Shown: in pieces, positions 54,075-64,000 of the stretch
Numbering within the stretch: the stretch's first letter is position 1
Layout of the letters: each line of letters starts with the position of its first letter
From: Natroniella sp046097105
GTDB lineage: Bacteria; Bacillota; Halanaerobiia; Halobacteroidales; Halobacteroidaceae
Direction: 5' to 3'
DNA: 64,000 bases
Assembly: GCF_046097105.1 (NCBI RefSeq)
Contig: NZ_CP175562.1
Coordinates: 2,356,001-2,420,000, forward strand
Notes under the pieces: model-generated
What the model was told of the DNA's origin: nothing
Database searches by the model: none
The model's input: only the letters and a program-made list of their open reading frames with translations
Position numbers and translations under genes: made by a program

Positions 54075-54518
54075 ATGGATGCTAATTTAGTATTGGTTAT
54101 AATTTTAGTTTTAGGATTAATTGTTAAAAATGATTCATTAATAGTTTCAGCAATTCTTTTATTAGGAACTAGAATCTTTAAGTTAGATGCTCTATTAAAT
54201 TTAATTGATAATTATAGTGTTAGATTAGGAATTATTCTAATTATGCTAGGAGTATTAGCACCGTTAGCTACCGAAGAGTTGAAGGTAGAAGGAGGATTAG
54301 CTAGTTTATTGGAGCCGTTGGCTATAGTTGGTATAGTAATGGGGGTAGCTGTTACTCAATTTACTAGAGAAGGTATTTGGTTGATGGAAACTGACCCCAC
54401 AGTAACAGTTAATTTGATTTTGGGTATTATTTTTGGAGTTGCTTTTTTTAATGGTTTACCAAGTGGGCCTTTGATAGCAAGTGGAATTACTGCTGTATTA
54501 TATAAATTATTTACCTAA
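54075..54518 (+). CDS. UPF0756 (DUF441) membrane protein
   Basis: 147 aa with four membrane helices. The family block RLGIILIMLGVLAPLATEE and VNLILGIIFGVAFFNGLPSGPLIASGI are present. Function unknown; widespread in Firmicutes. GAAGGGGG lies before the start. A TTG at 54072 immediately upstream is the alternative initiator. Confidence 0.9.
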   Translation: MDANLVLVIILVLGLIVKNDSLIVSAILLLGTRIFKLDALLNLIDNYSVRLGIILIMLGVLAPLATEELKVEGGLASLLEPLAIVGIVMGVAVTQFTREGIWLMETDPTVTVNLILGIIFGVAFFNGLPSGPLIASGITAVLYKLFT

Positions 54519-54631
54519 GTAGTTTGCGGAATATGGTAAAATTTAAATTTTAGACTTGAAAAAGATCAATTTAAGCTATATAATTATTTATTGTTGTATC
54601 TGATAATAATAAACGAAAGGGGTCGATACTG

Positions 54632-55045
54632 TTGGCCCGGCAAGTAGAGATTGAAATAAATAGTCTTCAAGATACTGGACAAGATGAGATAGAATTTTCT
54701 TCACAACTAACGGGTAAATTATATTATCGTAATGGGGTTTATTATTTGAAGTATGAAGAGGTTTTGGAAGGATTAGAAGGAACTAAGACAACCCTGAAGA
54801 TAAAAGAAGATGCTGTAACTTTGATTAGACGTGGTAAAGTTGGAGGAACTCAGAAGTTTATATCAGAGCAGAAGACAAGCTTTGATTATCAGACACCCTA
54901 TGGGAAGTTACCGTTAGAGATTGAGGTTGAAAGATTAAAGGTTGATACTACTGAGCAAGCAGGAGAGATTATTATTAAGTATTCTCTTTATGAACAGCAA
55001 CGGCTTGTCAGCTGTAATCAATTGAATATTACATATAAAGAATAG
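54632..55045 (+). CDS. DUF1934 (YwiB-like) protein
   Basis: 137 aa beta-rich calycin-like protein. The family stretch SSQLTGKLYYRNGVYYLKYEE and YGKLPLEIEVERL are visible. YwiB of Bacillus also precedes argS, so the gene order is conserved, though the function is unknown. It begins with TTG after AAAGGGGTCG. Confidence 0.88.
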   Translation: MARQVEIEINSLQDTGQDEIEFSSQLTGKLYYRNGVYYLKYEEVLEGLEGTKTTLKIKEDAVTLIRRGKVGGTQKFISEQKTSFDYQTPYGKLPLEIEVERLKVDTTEQAGEIIIKYSLYEQQRLVSCNQLNITYKE

Positions 55046-55143
55046 CTTAAGTTTAAGTTTAAGGATCTGTTTTTTAAGATTTTGTTTTTAAGAGTTTAAG
55101 ATTGTTAACTGTCAATTGTAAATTAGTAGTAAGGAGGAATTGT

Positions 55144-56811
55144 ATGTCTTTGATTCGGAGGTTACAGGTAAGGTTGCAAGAGGAGATTAAGTCTGCAATT
55201 AAGACTTCAGAGCAATTAGAGATTGCTGATTTGCCACCGATTAAGTTGGAAACACCACGTAATGAAGATCATGGTGATTATGCTACTAATGTTGCGATGA
55301 TCTTAGCGGGCCAAGCTAAGATGCCACCGCGACAAATTGCTGAATTAATTACAGATAATTTAGTTGAGTTAGATTTTATTGCTAAAACTGAGGTAGCAGG
55401 ACCAGGCTTTATTAATTTTTATTTCAGTACTGATTGGTTATATGATGTGGTTGCTGAAATTGAAAAAGAAGCTGATGATTATGGGCAGAGTGATCTAGGA
55501 GAAGACAAGAAGATACAGGTTGAGTTTGTTAGTGCCAATCCAACTGGGCCACTACATGTAGGTCATAGTCGGGGAGCGGTAGTTGGTGATGTTTTAGCTA
55601 ACATCTTACAGAAAGCTGGCTTTGATGTTAGTAAGGAGTATTATATTAATGATGCTGGTAACCAAATGGAATTATTAGGGAATTCTGTGGCGGTTAGATA
55701 TCAGCAATTACTGGGAGTAGATATTGAACTGCCTGAGGATGCTTATCGAGGGGAGTATATTACGGAGTTGGCCCGGGGAATTCTTGATCAAGATGGAGAT
55801 AGCTATTTGGAAGCAGCTAAAGGTGGTCAGCTTGAACATTTTAGAGAGTATGCATACCAAAAATTATTAGAGCGGATTAAGACTGATTTAAATGACTTTG
55901 GCATTGAATTTGATAATTGGTTCAGCGAGCGAAGCTTACATCCTAATAAGATAGAAGAAGTAACTGCTAAATTACAAGCTGATCAATTAGTTTATGAAGA
56001 AGAAGGAGCATTATGGTTTAAATCTAGTAAGTTTGGTGATGATAAAGATCGAGTAGTAATTAAAGATGATGATACTCCGACTTATTTAGCAGCTGATATT
56101 GCTTATCATCAAAATAAGTATCAACGTGGATTTGAAGAGGTAATTAATGTTTGGGGTGCTGATCATCATGGCTATGTAGAGCGAATGAAAGCAGTCGTTG
56201 AAGCGTTGGGTTATAAGCGGGAAGCTTTACAGATTATTTTGGTTCAATTAGTAACTTTATTACGTGATGGAAAGAAGGTTCCGATGTCTAAGCGAGCTGG
56301 TGATTTTGTGACGATGCGTGATGTTATCAAAGAGGTTGGCAAAGATGCAGCCCGTTATTTTTATGTGATGCGTAGTCCAGATAGTCATTTAGATTTTGAT
56401 TTAGAATTGGCTAAAGAAGAGTCAACAGAAAATCCTGTTTATTATATTCAGTATGCTCATGCTAGAATTTGTAGTATTTTAGAGCAGGTAAGGAAAGCAG
56501 GTGTTGAAGTTGATTCTTTAGATGAGATAGACTTGACTAAATTAACAGCAGAACCGGAGATTAACTTACTTAAAGAATTAGCTAACTATCCTGATCAGAT
56601 AGCTAAGAGTGCAGAAAGTAGGGAACCACATCACATGGCTCGATTTGCCCATCAGTTAGCTTCAGTATTTCATACATTTTATAATAAGTGTTATGTTTTG
56701 GTTGAAGATCAAAAGCTACTGAAGGCGAGATTGAGGTTAGTATTAGCCACAAAGCAGGTATTGGTTAACTTATTAGAGTTATTAGGGTTGTCAGCTCCAG
56801 AAAATATGTAG
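55144..56811 (+). CDS. argS: Arginyl-tRNA synthetase
   Basis: 555 aa class I synthetase. The HIGH-type motif is in SANPTGPLHVGHSRGAVVGD, and the KMSKS-equivalent is VPMSKRAGDFVTM. An N-terminal Add-1 domain and C-terminal DALR anticodon-binding domain are complete. I start at ATG 55144, 6 bases after AAGGAGG; longer in-frame reading upstream is noncoding-like. It charges tRNA-Arg in the cytoplasm. Confidence 0.97.
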   Translation: MSLIRRLQVRLQEEIKSAIKTSEQLEIADLPPIKLETPRNEDHGDYATNVAMILAGQAKMPPRQIAELITDNLVELDFIAKTEVAGPGFINFYFSTDWLYDVVAEIEKEADDYGQSDLGEDKKIQVEFVSANPTGPLHVGHSRGAVVGDVLANILQKAGFDVSKEYYINDAGNQMELLGNSVAVRYQQLLGVDIELPEDAYRGEYITELARGILDQDGDSYLEAAKGGQLEHFREYAYQKLLERIKTDLNDFGIEFDNWFSERSLHPNKIEEVTAKLQADQLVYEEEGALWFKSSKFGDDKDRVVIKDDDTPTYLAADIAYHQNKYQRGFEEVINVWGADHHGYVERMKAVVEALGYKREALQIILVQLVTLLRDGKKVPMSKRAGDFVTMRDVIKEVGKDAARYFYVMRSPDSHLDFDLELAKEESTENPVYYIQYAHARICSILEQVRKAGVEVDSLDEIDLTKLTAEPEINLLKELANYPDQIAKSAESREPHHMARFAHQLASVFHTFYNKCYVLVEDQKLLKARLRLVLATKQVLVNLLELLGLSAPENM

Positions 56812-56892
56812 GGTAATTAACATTTGACATTGAATATTGAATAATAAACAATTGTACATTGTGAATTATAATTTAAGGAAGGAGGAGCAAAA

Positions 56893-57048
56893 GTGAAACA
56901 AGTTATATTAGCAACGATATCTGGTTTAATTGTTGGAGGGCTCTTTTCGTGGTTGAACTTACCAGTCCCGGCTCCTCCGACTTTAGCAGGAGTGATGGGG
57001 GTAGTTGGAATTTATTTAGGGTTTATAATTATGAATTACTGGAATTAA
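56893..57048 (+). CDS. XapX domain small membrane protein
   Basis: 51 aa, GTG start after GGAGGAGC. Two membrane helices separated by LNLPVPAPPTLAGVMGVVG, which is the XapX signature. Function unknown. A terminator follows at 57055. It lies 81 bases after argS, across an AT-rich dispersed repeat. Confidence 0.88.
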   Translation: MKQVILATISGLIVGGLFSWLNLPVPAPPTLAGVMGVVGIYLGFIIMNYWN

Positions 57049-57054
57049 ATAGTG

Positions 57055-57106
57055 GAGACTAGAAAATGGAGGGGGCAGTATCTCTAAATTTTCTAGTCTC
57101 TTTATT
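57055..57106 (+). terminator. Terminator after the XapX gene
   Basis: A 13-bp stem (57055-57067 with 57088-57100), 20-base loop and T-rich tail. Confidence 0.8.
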
Positions 57107-57194
57107 ATTGTGATTAGTAACTGGTGAATAAAGAAATGATATTTAATCAGAGTCGATTTTAGCTAGTTGCTAGTAGTTAAATTGAATAGATTAA

Positions 57195-58802
<1,608 letters not shown>

Positions 58803-58811
58803 AGAATTATT

Positions 58812-58856
58812 AAAAAACCTCCCCTTCTTTTATTAAAAAAGGGGAGGTTTTTGTTT
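58812..58856 (+). terminator. Terminator of pyrG
   Basis: A 14-bp stem (58813-58826 with 58839-58852) and T tract. Confidence 0.92.
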
Positions 58857-58970
58857 ATTAGTTTTAAGAGTTTTTTAGCAGTTGATCTTAACCTAAAGTG
58901 GGTGTAATTTATTTTATTCTGATATTTTTTTAAAATTTAAAGTATACTGTAAGATAAAGGGGGATTGTTA

Positions 58971-60182
58971 ATGAAGATGACAATAGAAGATATCAAAAAA
59001 GCAGCTAATAATTTGGAGGGAGTAATCCATAAGACAGCGTTGGATTACTCAACTACCTTTAGTGAAATTAGTAATAATGATATTTATTTGAAACTAGAAA
59101 ACTTGCAAAGAACTGGCTCGTTTAAGATCAGAGGAGCTTATAATAAGATTGCAAATTTAAGTTATAAAGAAAAAGAATATGGAGTTATTGCTTCTTCAGC
59201 TGGTAACCATGCTCAAGGAGTAGCTTTAGCAGCAACTGAATATGGAATTGATTCAACGATTATAATGCCGCAAGGAGCTCCAATAGCTAAGGTGGCTGCT
59301 ACTAAAAATTATGGTTCCCAAGTAGTATTATATGGAAGTGTTTATGATGAATCTTATCTTAAAGCACAAGAAATATGTCAAGAGACTGGAGCAACTTTTA
59401 TCTCACCCTTTAATGATCAAGATATAATTGCTGGACAAGGAACAATAGGGTTAGAAGTTATTGAGCAACTAGCTGAGCTTGATCTTATATTGGTTCCAAT
59501 TGGAGGAGGAGGGCTAATATCTGGAGTTGCTTTAGCAATAAAGGAGTATAATCCAGAAGTCAAGGTTATTGGAGTTGAAGCGGAAAATGCAGCTTCCATG
59601 AGAGGTTCACTGGCTAAAGGGGAGATAATAACTTTAGATTCTGCTGCTACAATTGCAGATGGAATTGCAGTTAAAAAGCCAGGTTCTTTGACTTATCAAA
59701 TTTGTCAGGAGTATATCGATCAAATTATAACAGTTACTGAAGAAGAGATAACTAAAGCGATCTTGATGTTATTAGAACGGGCCAAATTAATGGTTGAAGG
59801 GGCAGGAGCAGTAACAGTTGCTGCTTTATTAAGCCAGAAGTTGAATGCTAGAAATAAAAAGGTAGTAGCAGTGATCAGTGGAGGAAATATTGATGTTAAT
59901 ATGATTGCAAGAATTATTGAACGTGGTTTAGTTAAAGCTGGAAGAAGAATTAAATTAAGAACATTTATTGAGGATCAGCCAGGCAGTTTAGAACAATTAT
60001 TGAGTAAAATAGCTCATCTAGAGGCTAATGTAATTTCAGTTCATCATAATCGCTACCACCCTAAAATTTTTATTGAGCAGGTTGAAGTGGAATTAGAGCT
60101 AGAAACTAAAAATAATGAACATTCCCAAGAGATACATAAAATATTAAACCAGGATGGGTATGATATACAATTAATTCAATAA
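58971..60182 (+). CDS. ilvA: Threonine ammonia-lyase with ACT domain
   Basis: 403 aa. PLP lysine in RTGSFKIRGAYNK; glycine loop GGGGLISG; SAGNHAQGVA substrate loop. The C-terminal ~75 residues form one ACT-like domain (FIEDQPGSLEQLLSKIAHLEANVISVHH). Its length and single ACT match the ~400-aa clostridial/TdcB-like class rather than the 514-aa IlvA with two ACT domains. It deaminates threonine to 2-oxobutanoate. ATG 58971 lies 5 bases after GGGGGATTG. It is single and not in an ilv operon. Confidence 0.93.
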   Translation: MKMTIEDIKKAANNLEGVIHKTALDYSTTFSEISNNDIYLKLENLQRTGSFKIRGAYNKIANLSYKEKEYGVIASSAGNHAQGVALAATEYGIDSTIIMPQGAPIAKVAATKNYGSQVVLYGSVYDESYLKAQEICQETGATFISPFNDQDIIAGQGTIGLEVIEQLAELDLILVPIGGGGLISGVALAIKEYNPEVKVIGVEAENAASMRGSLAKGEIITLDSAATIADGIAVKKPGSLTYQICQEYIDQIITVTEEEITKAILMLLERAKLMVEGAGAVTVAALLSQKLNARNKKVVAVISGGNIDVNMIARIIERGLVKAGRRIKLRTFIEDQPGSLEQLLSKIAHLEANVISVHHNRYHPKIFIEQVEVELELETKNNEHSQEIHKILNQDGYDIQLIQ

Positions 60183-60193
60183 AAATAAAGAAA

Positions 60194-60253
60194 CCTCGTA
60201 TATTTTTCTAAATAATGTAAACAATATTACTAACAAAAGATATACGAGGGGGA
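60194..60253 (+). promoter_or_regulatory. 5' leader hairpin sequestering the Shine-Dalgarno
   Basis: CCTCGTATAT (60194-60203) is perfectly complementary to ATATACGAGG (60240-60249). The latter contains the GAGG of the ribosome site (GAGGGGGA, 60246-60253) for the gene starting at 60260. It would block initiation when folded. Confidence 0.6.
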
Positions 60254-60259
60254 TAAAAG

Positions 60260-60994
60260 ATGAAAAGAGTAGCTATTATTATGATTTTATTATTAGGATT
60301 ATTTGTTGGAATTATGGAGGTAACAGCAACAGAAATAATAACCGGTGAAATAGTTGCTGTTAATTCTGAAAAAAATATTATTTTATTAAAAGGTGAGACT
60401 GGAGTAGAAGAGTATCAGGTTCAACTTAATAGTCTAATTGAATTAAATGAAAAAGAAGTTTCATTGTCAGCTTTAAGGCCTATTATGCCAGATGTGCTTC
60501 AACAAGCTAGACTTAAATTAAGCGATGGTCAAGTAGAGCAGATAACAGCAGCTTATAAAGCAATACCTGCTCAAATTAAAAGAGTTAAGGATGAATATTT
60601 AGTAATTAAAGATCTGAATACAAGAGAAGTGATCGAGTATCGATTTGGACAAGAAATAGAGCTACTACGCAATAATCACCAGGTTGAGTTAGAAGAAATT
60701 CAAGTTGGAGATAGTGGATTAGTAGTATTGGGCTTGGAAGATAATTTACAAAAAATAATTATTCATAATTATGAGATTAGTGGCGTAGTGACTGGTCTTG
60801 ATTATGAAAATAAAAAGGTTGAAGTCAATATAGGTACTAGATTAGAGCCAGAGATAAGGACTTATCAATCTGGCTCAGATACATTAATAGTTAGGCAAGA
60901 AGAAGTAGTTAGTTTTGAAGAATTAGATACTGATTATTGGGTTAAATTAGAGATTGAACAAGGAGTTAGAAAAATAAATATTAAGCACCTTTAA
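60260..60994 (+). CDS. Secreted protein of unknown function
   Basis: 244 aa. A signal peptide covers residues ~1-23 (IIMILLLGLFVGIMEVTATE, cleavage after ATA or similar). The rest is beta-rich, with two similar repeats of the kind ITGEIVAVNSEKNIILL and ISGVVTGLDYENKKVEV, suggesting tandem OB- or barrel-like units. No cysteine and no catalytic motif were seen. The ribosome site is buried in a leader hairpin, so translation is probably regulated. A terminator follows. Confidence 0.75.
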   Translation: MKRVAIIMILLLGLFVGIMEVTATEIITGEIVAVNSEKNIILLKGETGVEEYQVQLNSLIELNEKEVSLSALRPIMPDVLQQARLKLSDGQVEQITAAYKAIPAQIKRVKDEYLVIKDLNTREVIEYRFGQEIELLRNNHQVELEEIQVGDSGLVVLGLEDNLQKIIIHNYEISGVVTGLDYENKKVEVNIGTRLEPEIRTYQSGSDTLIVRQEEVVSFEELDTDYWVKLEIEQGVRKINIKHL

Positions 60995-61024
60995 AATGTT
61001 GCTCCGGCGGAGCGACATTTTTTT
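60993..61024 (+). terminator. Terminator of the secreted-protein gene
   Basis: 60996-61006 pairs with 61008-61018 (GC-rich top), followed by seven T. Confidence 0.9.
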
Positions 61025-61084
61025 ATCTTATGAAAGGAGTTTTAAATTGAATAGAGAATAATTATGTTAGAGGGGGGGAGAGGA

Positions 61085-61723
61085 ATGTTACTTGATTTTA
61101 GTACTACTTTTGCTTGGCGATGTCCCTTTTGTGGAGAGTTAGAATTAAATGAGATCAATATCTTTTATTTCTCTGGTAGTAGTAGATTAGAAATAAAGTG
61201 TGGCTGTGATTTTACTAAGTTAATAATAATAAAAAATAATTCTAAACGTTATCAATTAAAATATAATTGTATAATTTGTGAATCAGAGCATAGGATTTTT
61301 TATACCCAAAGTGAATTATGGTCTAATCAAGTTAAGAAGATTAAGTGTGTAGAAAATGGAGCAGAATTAGGTTATTTAGGACCGTATGCTGAGGTTAAAA
61401 AATTAGCTGATCTAGAGGAAGAATATTTAGAATTAATGATGGACAAACTAGAATTTGAAGATTATTTTAGTAATCCCGAAGTAATGCTTTCTGTCTTAAA
61501 TATTTTACATGATATTGCTGAAAATAGTGGATTGATCTGTCAATGCGGAAATGAGGATATAGAGATTGAAATGTTACCAGGTAAAGTTAAATTAACATGC
61601 CATCAATGTTATGGAGCAATTAATATTAATGCAGAAACTAAAGATGATCTATTATTTTTAAAAAAACTGAGAAAAGTTAAGATTTTAGAAGGGGTAGTCA
61701 GTGCTTTAGAAAGAACAAATTAA
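61085..61723 (+). CDS. Zinc-ribbon-like protein of unknown function
   Basis: 212 aa. Three or four cysteine pairs: CPFC (~12-15), CGC (~37-39), CIIC (~61-64), CQCG (~156-159) and CHQC (~177-180), all of zinc-ribbon type. A helical middle segment EEEYLELMMDKLEFEDYF follows. I do not recognise a named family. ATG 61085 is chosen because GGGGGGAGAGG lies directly upstream; ATG 61064 has no ribosome site. It is located 83 bases before fba. Confidence 0.7.
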   Translation: MLLDFSTTFAWRCPFCGELELNEINIFYFSGSSRLEIKCGCDFTKLIIIKNNSKRYQLKYNCIICESEHRIFYTQSELWSNQVKKIKCVENGAELGYLGPYAEVKKLADLEEEYLELMMDKLEFEDYFSNPEVMLSVLNILHDIAENSGLICQCGNEDIEIEMLPGKVKLTCHQCYGAININAETKDDLLFLKKLRKVKILEGVVSALERTN

Positions 61724-61806
61724 AAGATTTTCAGTTTTAAAAAGGGATTTTAATGTAAAACATGGAATAACTATTATGGTAATTTTTAAAGGAGGTTATG
61801 AAAAAA

Positions 61807-62652
61807 ATGTCATTAGTATCAATGAGTCAAATTTTGGAACAAGCGAATCAGGAAGGTTATGCAGTAGGTGGTTTTAATATGAATAATTTAGAGTTTTTAC
61901 AGGCAATTATTGAAGCCTCTGAAGAGGAGAACTCACCTGTTATTTTGCAAGCAAGTGAAGGAGCATTGAGGTATATGAATATGCATATTGCTTTGCCTAT
62001 GGCTATTTCTGCTGCTGAAAATGCTGATATACCAGTAGCGATTCACCTTGATCATGGTAGTGGTTTTACCAAGATCATTGAATGTATTAGAAATGGATTT
62101 ACTTCGGTAATGATCGATGGTTCTAAATCACCTTTTGAAGAAAATGTTGCCCTAACTCAAAAAGTAGTTGAAGCTGCTCATGCAGTTGGAGTTAGTGTTG
62201 AGGCAGAACTGGGTAAGATTGGTGGAGCTGAAGATGATCATGTTGTTAAGAATGCTTCTCTAGCTGATCCAGATGAATGTGTAGAATTTGTGGAAAGAAC
62301 AAATGTTGATGCTTTAGCTGTTGCTTTTGGTACAGCACATGGTGTTTATAAAGGAGAGCCTGAACTTGATTTTGAGTTGTTAGATGAGGTTAATAATCGA
62401 ATCAACCTTCCGATTGTAATGCATGGTGCTTCTGGTGTGCCAGAGGAAAGTGTTGTTAAAGCAATTGAGTTAGGTGTTAATAAGATTAATGTTAATACGG
62501 CTTTTCAACAAGCTTGGACGGCTAAGGTAAGAGAAGTGCTTGAAGATCCTGATATTTATGACCCACGTAAAGTTTGTGGCCCGGGAAGAGATGCTATGAA
62601 AGAAGCAGTTAAGGAGAAGATTAGATTATTTGGTAGCGATAATAAAGCCTAA
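61807..62652 (+). CDS. fba: Class II fructose-1,6-bisphosphate aldolase
   Basis: 281 aa. Zinc ligands and catalytic residues are in HLDHGSG, VEAELGKIGGAEDD, FGTAHGVYKG and IVMHGASGVPEE; C-terminal INVNTAFQQAW. It interconverts fructose 1,6-bisphosphate with the triose phosphates. I start at ATG 61807 (MSLVSMSQ), 11 bases after GGAGG; ATG 61798 lies only 2 bases from it. The fba-glpX-rho order is common in Firmicutes. Confidence 0.96.
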   Translation: MSLVSMSQILEQANQEGYAVGGFNMNNLEFLQAIIEASEEENSPVILQASEGALRYMNMHIALPMAISAAENADIPVAIHLDHGSGFTKIIECIRNGFTSVMIDGSKSPFEENVALTQKVVEAAHAVGVSVEAELGKIGGAEDDHVVKNASLADPDECVEFVERTNVDALAVAFGTAHGVYKGEPELDFELLDEVNNRINLPIVMHGASGVPEESVVKAIELGVNKINVNTAFQQAWTAKVREVLEDPDIYDPRKVCGPGRDAMKEAVKEKIRLFGSDNKA

Positions 62653-62672
62653 ATAATTAAAAATATAATCTT

Positions 62673-62704
62673 AAAGGAGGCAGATTAAATTCTGCTCCTT
62701 TTTT
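62673..62704 (+). terminator. Terminator of fba
   Basis: AAAGGAG-G-CAGA pairs with TCTG-CTCCTTT (one bulged G), then T tract. Confidence 0.85.
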
Positions 62705-62835
62705 ATTGTTTAGGTAGGAAACTATCTTTTTAAAAGGTGAGAGATGAGTTTTTTGCTTGAATTTTAAAATTAAATTCTAATTAAGTTAAAAATATGTAAT
62801 ATAAATTAATAAATTAAGAACTGGAGGAAATAATA

Positions 62836-63810
62836 ATGGAAAGAGAGTTAGCAATTGAATTTATAAGGGTTACAGAAGCTGCCGCAATTGCTTCAGCTAA
62901 ATGGATGGGTAGAGGAGATAAAGAGAGTGCAGACCAAGCAGCAGTAGATGCTATGCGTAAGATGTTTGATACGGTTGATATTGATGGACAGGTTGTGATT
63001 GGAGAAGGAGAGATAGATGAAGCTCCAATGCTTTATATTGGAGAAGAAATAGGAACTGCAAAAGGAGAAGTACCAAAGGTAGATATTGCAGTTGACCCTT
63101 TAGAAGGTACAACAATCATTGCTCAAGGACGTCCTAATGCACTGTCAGTTTTAGCGGTAGCTAAACGCGGAGATTTATTACATGCACCGGATATGTATAT
63201 GGACAAGATAGCAGTTGGCCCGCAGGCTGCCGGAGTAATAGATATTAATTTAACAGTTAAAGAGAATATAGAATTAGTCGCTGAGGCGATGGATAAACCA
63301 GTAAAAGAAGTGACAGTTGTAATTTTAGATAAGCCACGTCATCGTAAAGCTGAGGGTTTAATGGAGCAAGTTAGAAAGACAGGGGCCAAAATAAAATTGA
63401 TCAGTGATGGTGATGTTGCTGCTGCTTTAGCAACTGCGTTAAATGATACTGGAGTTGATTTAATGATGGGAATTGGTGGAGCTCCTGAAGGGGTATTAGC
63501 AGCCTGTGGCTTAAAGTGTTTAGGCGGAGATATGCAAGCAAGGTTAGTCGCTTACTCTGAAGAAGAGGTAGAAAGAGCTCATGAAATGGGTTTAGAAAAT
63601 GTAGAGGCTGCTTTAGAACTAGAAGATTTAGCTGCCGGAGATGATATTATTTTCTCTGCAACAGGGGTTACAGATGGAGAATTATTAAAAGGGGTTAGAT
63701 TTGATATTAATCAAGTTAGAACTCACTCATTAGCAATGCGTTCTAAAACGGGAACAGTAAGATTTGTTGAAGCTGTTCATAATCCAGATAAGAAGAAATT
63801 ACCATTTTAA
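62836..63810 (+). CDS. glpX: Class II fructose-1,6-bisphosphatase
   Basis: 324 aa GlpX. Metal-binding motifs GEGEIDEAPMLYIGE and DPLEGTTIIAQG; RHRKAEGLMEQVR and GIGGAPEGVLAA are conserved. It performs the gluconeogenic step opposing phosphofructokinase, paired with fba upstream. TGGAGGAA precedes the ATG. Confidence 0.96.
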   Translation: MERELAIEFIRVTEAAAIASAKWMGRGDKESADQAAVDAMRKMFDTVDIDGQVVIGEGEIDEAPMLYIGEEIGTAKGEVPKVDIAVDPLEGTTIIAQGRPNALSVLAVAKRGDLLHAPDMYMDKIAVGPQAAGVIDINLTVKENIELVAEAMDKPVKEVTVVILDKPRHRKAEGLMEQVRKTGAKIKLISDGDVAAALATALNDTGVDLMMGIGGAPEGVLAACGLKCLGGDMQARLVAYSEEEVERAHEMGLENVEAALELEDLAAGDDIIFSATGVTDGELLKGVRFDINQVRTHSLAMRSKTGTVRFVEAVHNPDKKKLPF

Positions 63811-63918
63811 TCTTCTAAAATTCATTTTATTTAAATAACCTTTAGGTAACGATTAAAATAAGCAATAAGTTTCATTGTAGATTAAATCAGGCTGAATTAA
63901 AGTTGAGTAGAGTCTAAG

Positions 63919-63948
63919 TTGACTTATTAAATTAAGTAATGTTATAAT
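63919..63948 (+). promoter_or_regulatory. Sigma-A promoter before the last gene
   Basis: TTGACT (63919-63924), 18-base spacer and TATAAT (63943-63948). Confidence 0.75.
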
Positions 63949-63985
63949 TAAGGTTGAGTAAAGAAGTTTAGGAGGAAGTTAGTTG

Positions 63986-64000
63986 ATGAATATTAGTGAG
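63986..64000 (+). CDS. Start of a gene, probably rho (partial)
   Basis: Only five codons (MNISE) are in the window, after AGGAGGAAG and a sigma-A promoter. Transcription terminator Rho commonly follows glpX in this gene order and begins similarly, so rho is the best guess; five residues cannot prove it. Confidence 0.4.

Overview
The window comes from a low-GC, anaerobic, endospore-forming member of the Firmicutes/Halanaerobiaeota kind. Evidence for sporulation is sigG, spoIIR, cotJABC and gerKABC. The complete bacterial selenocysteine machinery, TRAP sugar-acid uptake, the fba-glpX-rho order and the codon use fit the spore-forming Halobacteroidaceae (Halanaerobiales). That placement is inference: there is no 16S gene in the window.

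Layout. 0.2-3.2 kb: a BrxL-like Lon-related ATPase without visible BREX partners, a cold-shock protein with an acidic N-terminal extension, and an AhpD-like protein. 3.4-6.0 kb: sigG-spoIIR, an NlpC/P60 hydrolase and a PAP2 phosphatase. 6.1-6.3 kb: a candidate structured RNA ending in a 24-bp hairpin. 6.4-11.7 kb, mostly minus strand: cotJABC, a DUF1540 gene and a gerK-type germinant receptor. 12-18 kb: nadE, two IclR regulators, ptsI and rpoN. 18.5-25.9 kb: a TRAP transporter, LarA-family enzyme, 2-hydroxyacid dehydrogenase, kdgK, eda and yhcH, with repeated AAAAC-NNN-GTTTT operators. This cluster should take a sugar acid to 2-keto-3-deoxygluconate (KDG), then to pyruvate and glyceraldehyde 3-phosphate. 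26-30.6 kb: one chemoreceptor gene split by two different insertion sequences. Their target duplications can be removed to restore its reading frame. 30.8-33.9 kb: an IlvD/Edd dehydratase and glnA.

34.1-41.1 kb is a selenium island: cysteine desulfurase/selenocysteine lyase, selA, selB, tRNA-Sec, yedF, selD (itself read through an in-frame UGA) and a DUF3343 gene. 41.4-45.5 kb is a very AT-rich four-gene operon that looks like a Lamassu/ABC-3C-type defence system: a Rad50-like ATPase with zinc hook, a middle component, a zinc-ribbon protein and a 71-residue single-pass membrane protein. The membrane protein's C-terminal tail and the zinc-ribbon protein's N-terminus share a 15-residue motif, V-G-G-I-x-N-K-V-E. 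This resembles the split amyloid/RHIM-type pairing of an effector with a recruiter and is the most interesting system in the window. It is followed by an attC-like folded repeat, the 5' part of a group II intron without its reverse transcriptase, and a truncated GNAT gene.

47-50.6 kb: paired short chromate transporters and an ars cluster (arsR, metallophosphoesterase, acr3). 50.9-53.9 kb: a three-gene set of 2-hydroxyacyl-CoA dehydratase activase relatives without a dehydratase. 54-64 kb: housekeeping genes (UPF0756, DUF1934, argS, XapX, pyrG, ilvA, fba, glpX, start of rho) plus two proteins of unknown function. Recurrent intergenic tracts of a degenerate CTTARN hexamer are scattered through the window, and one has become coding sequence in gerKC.
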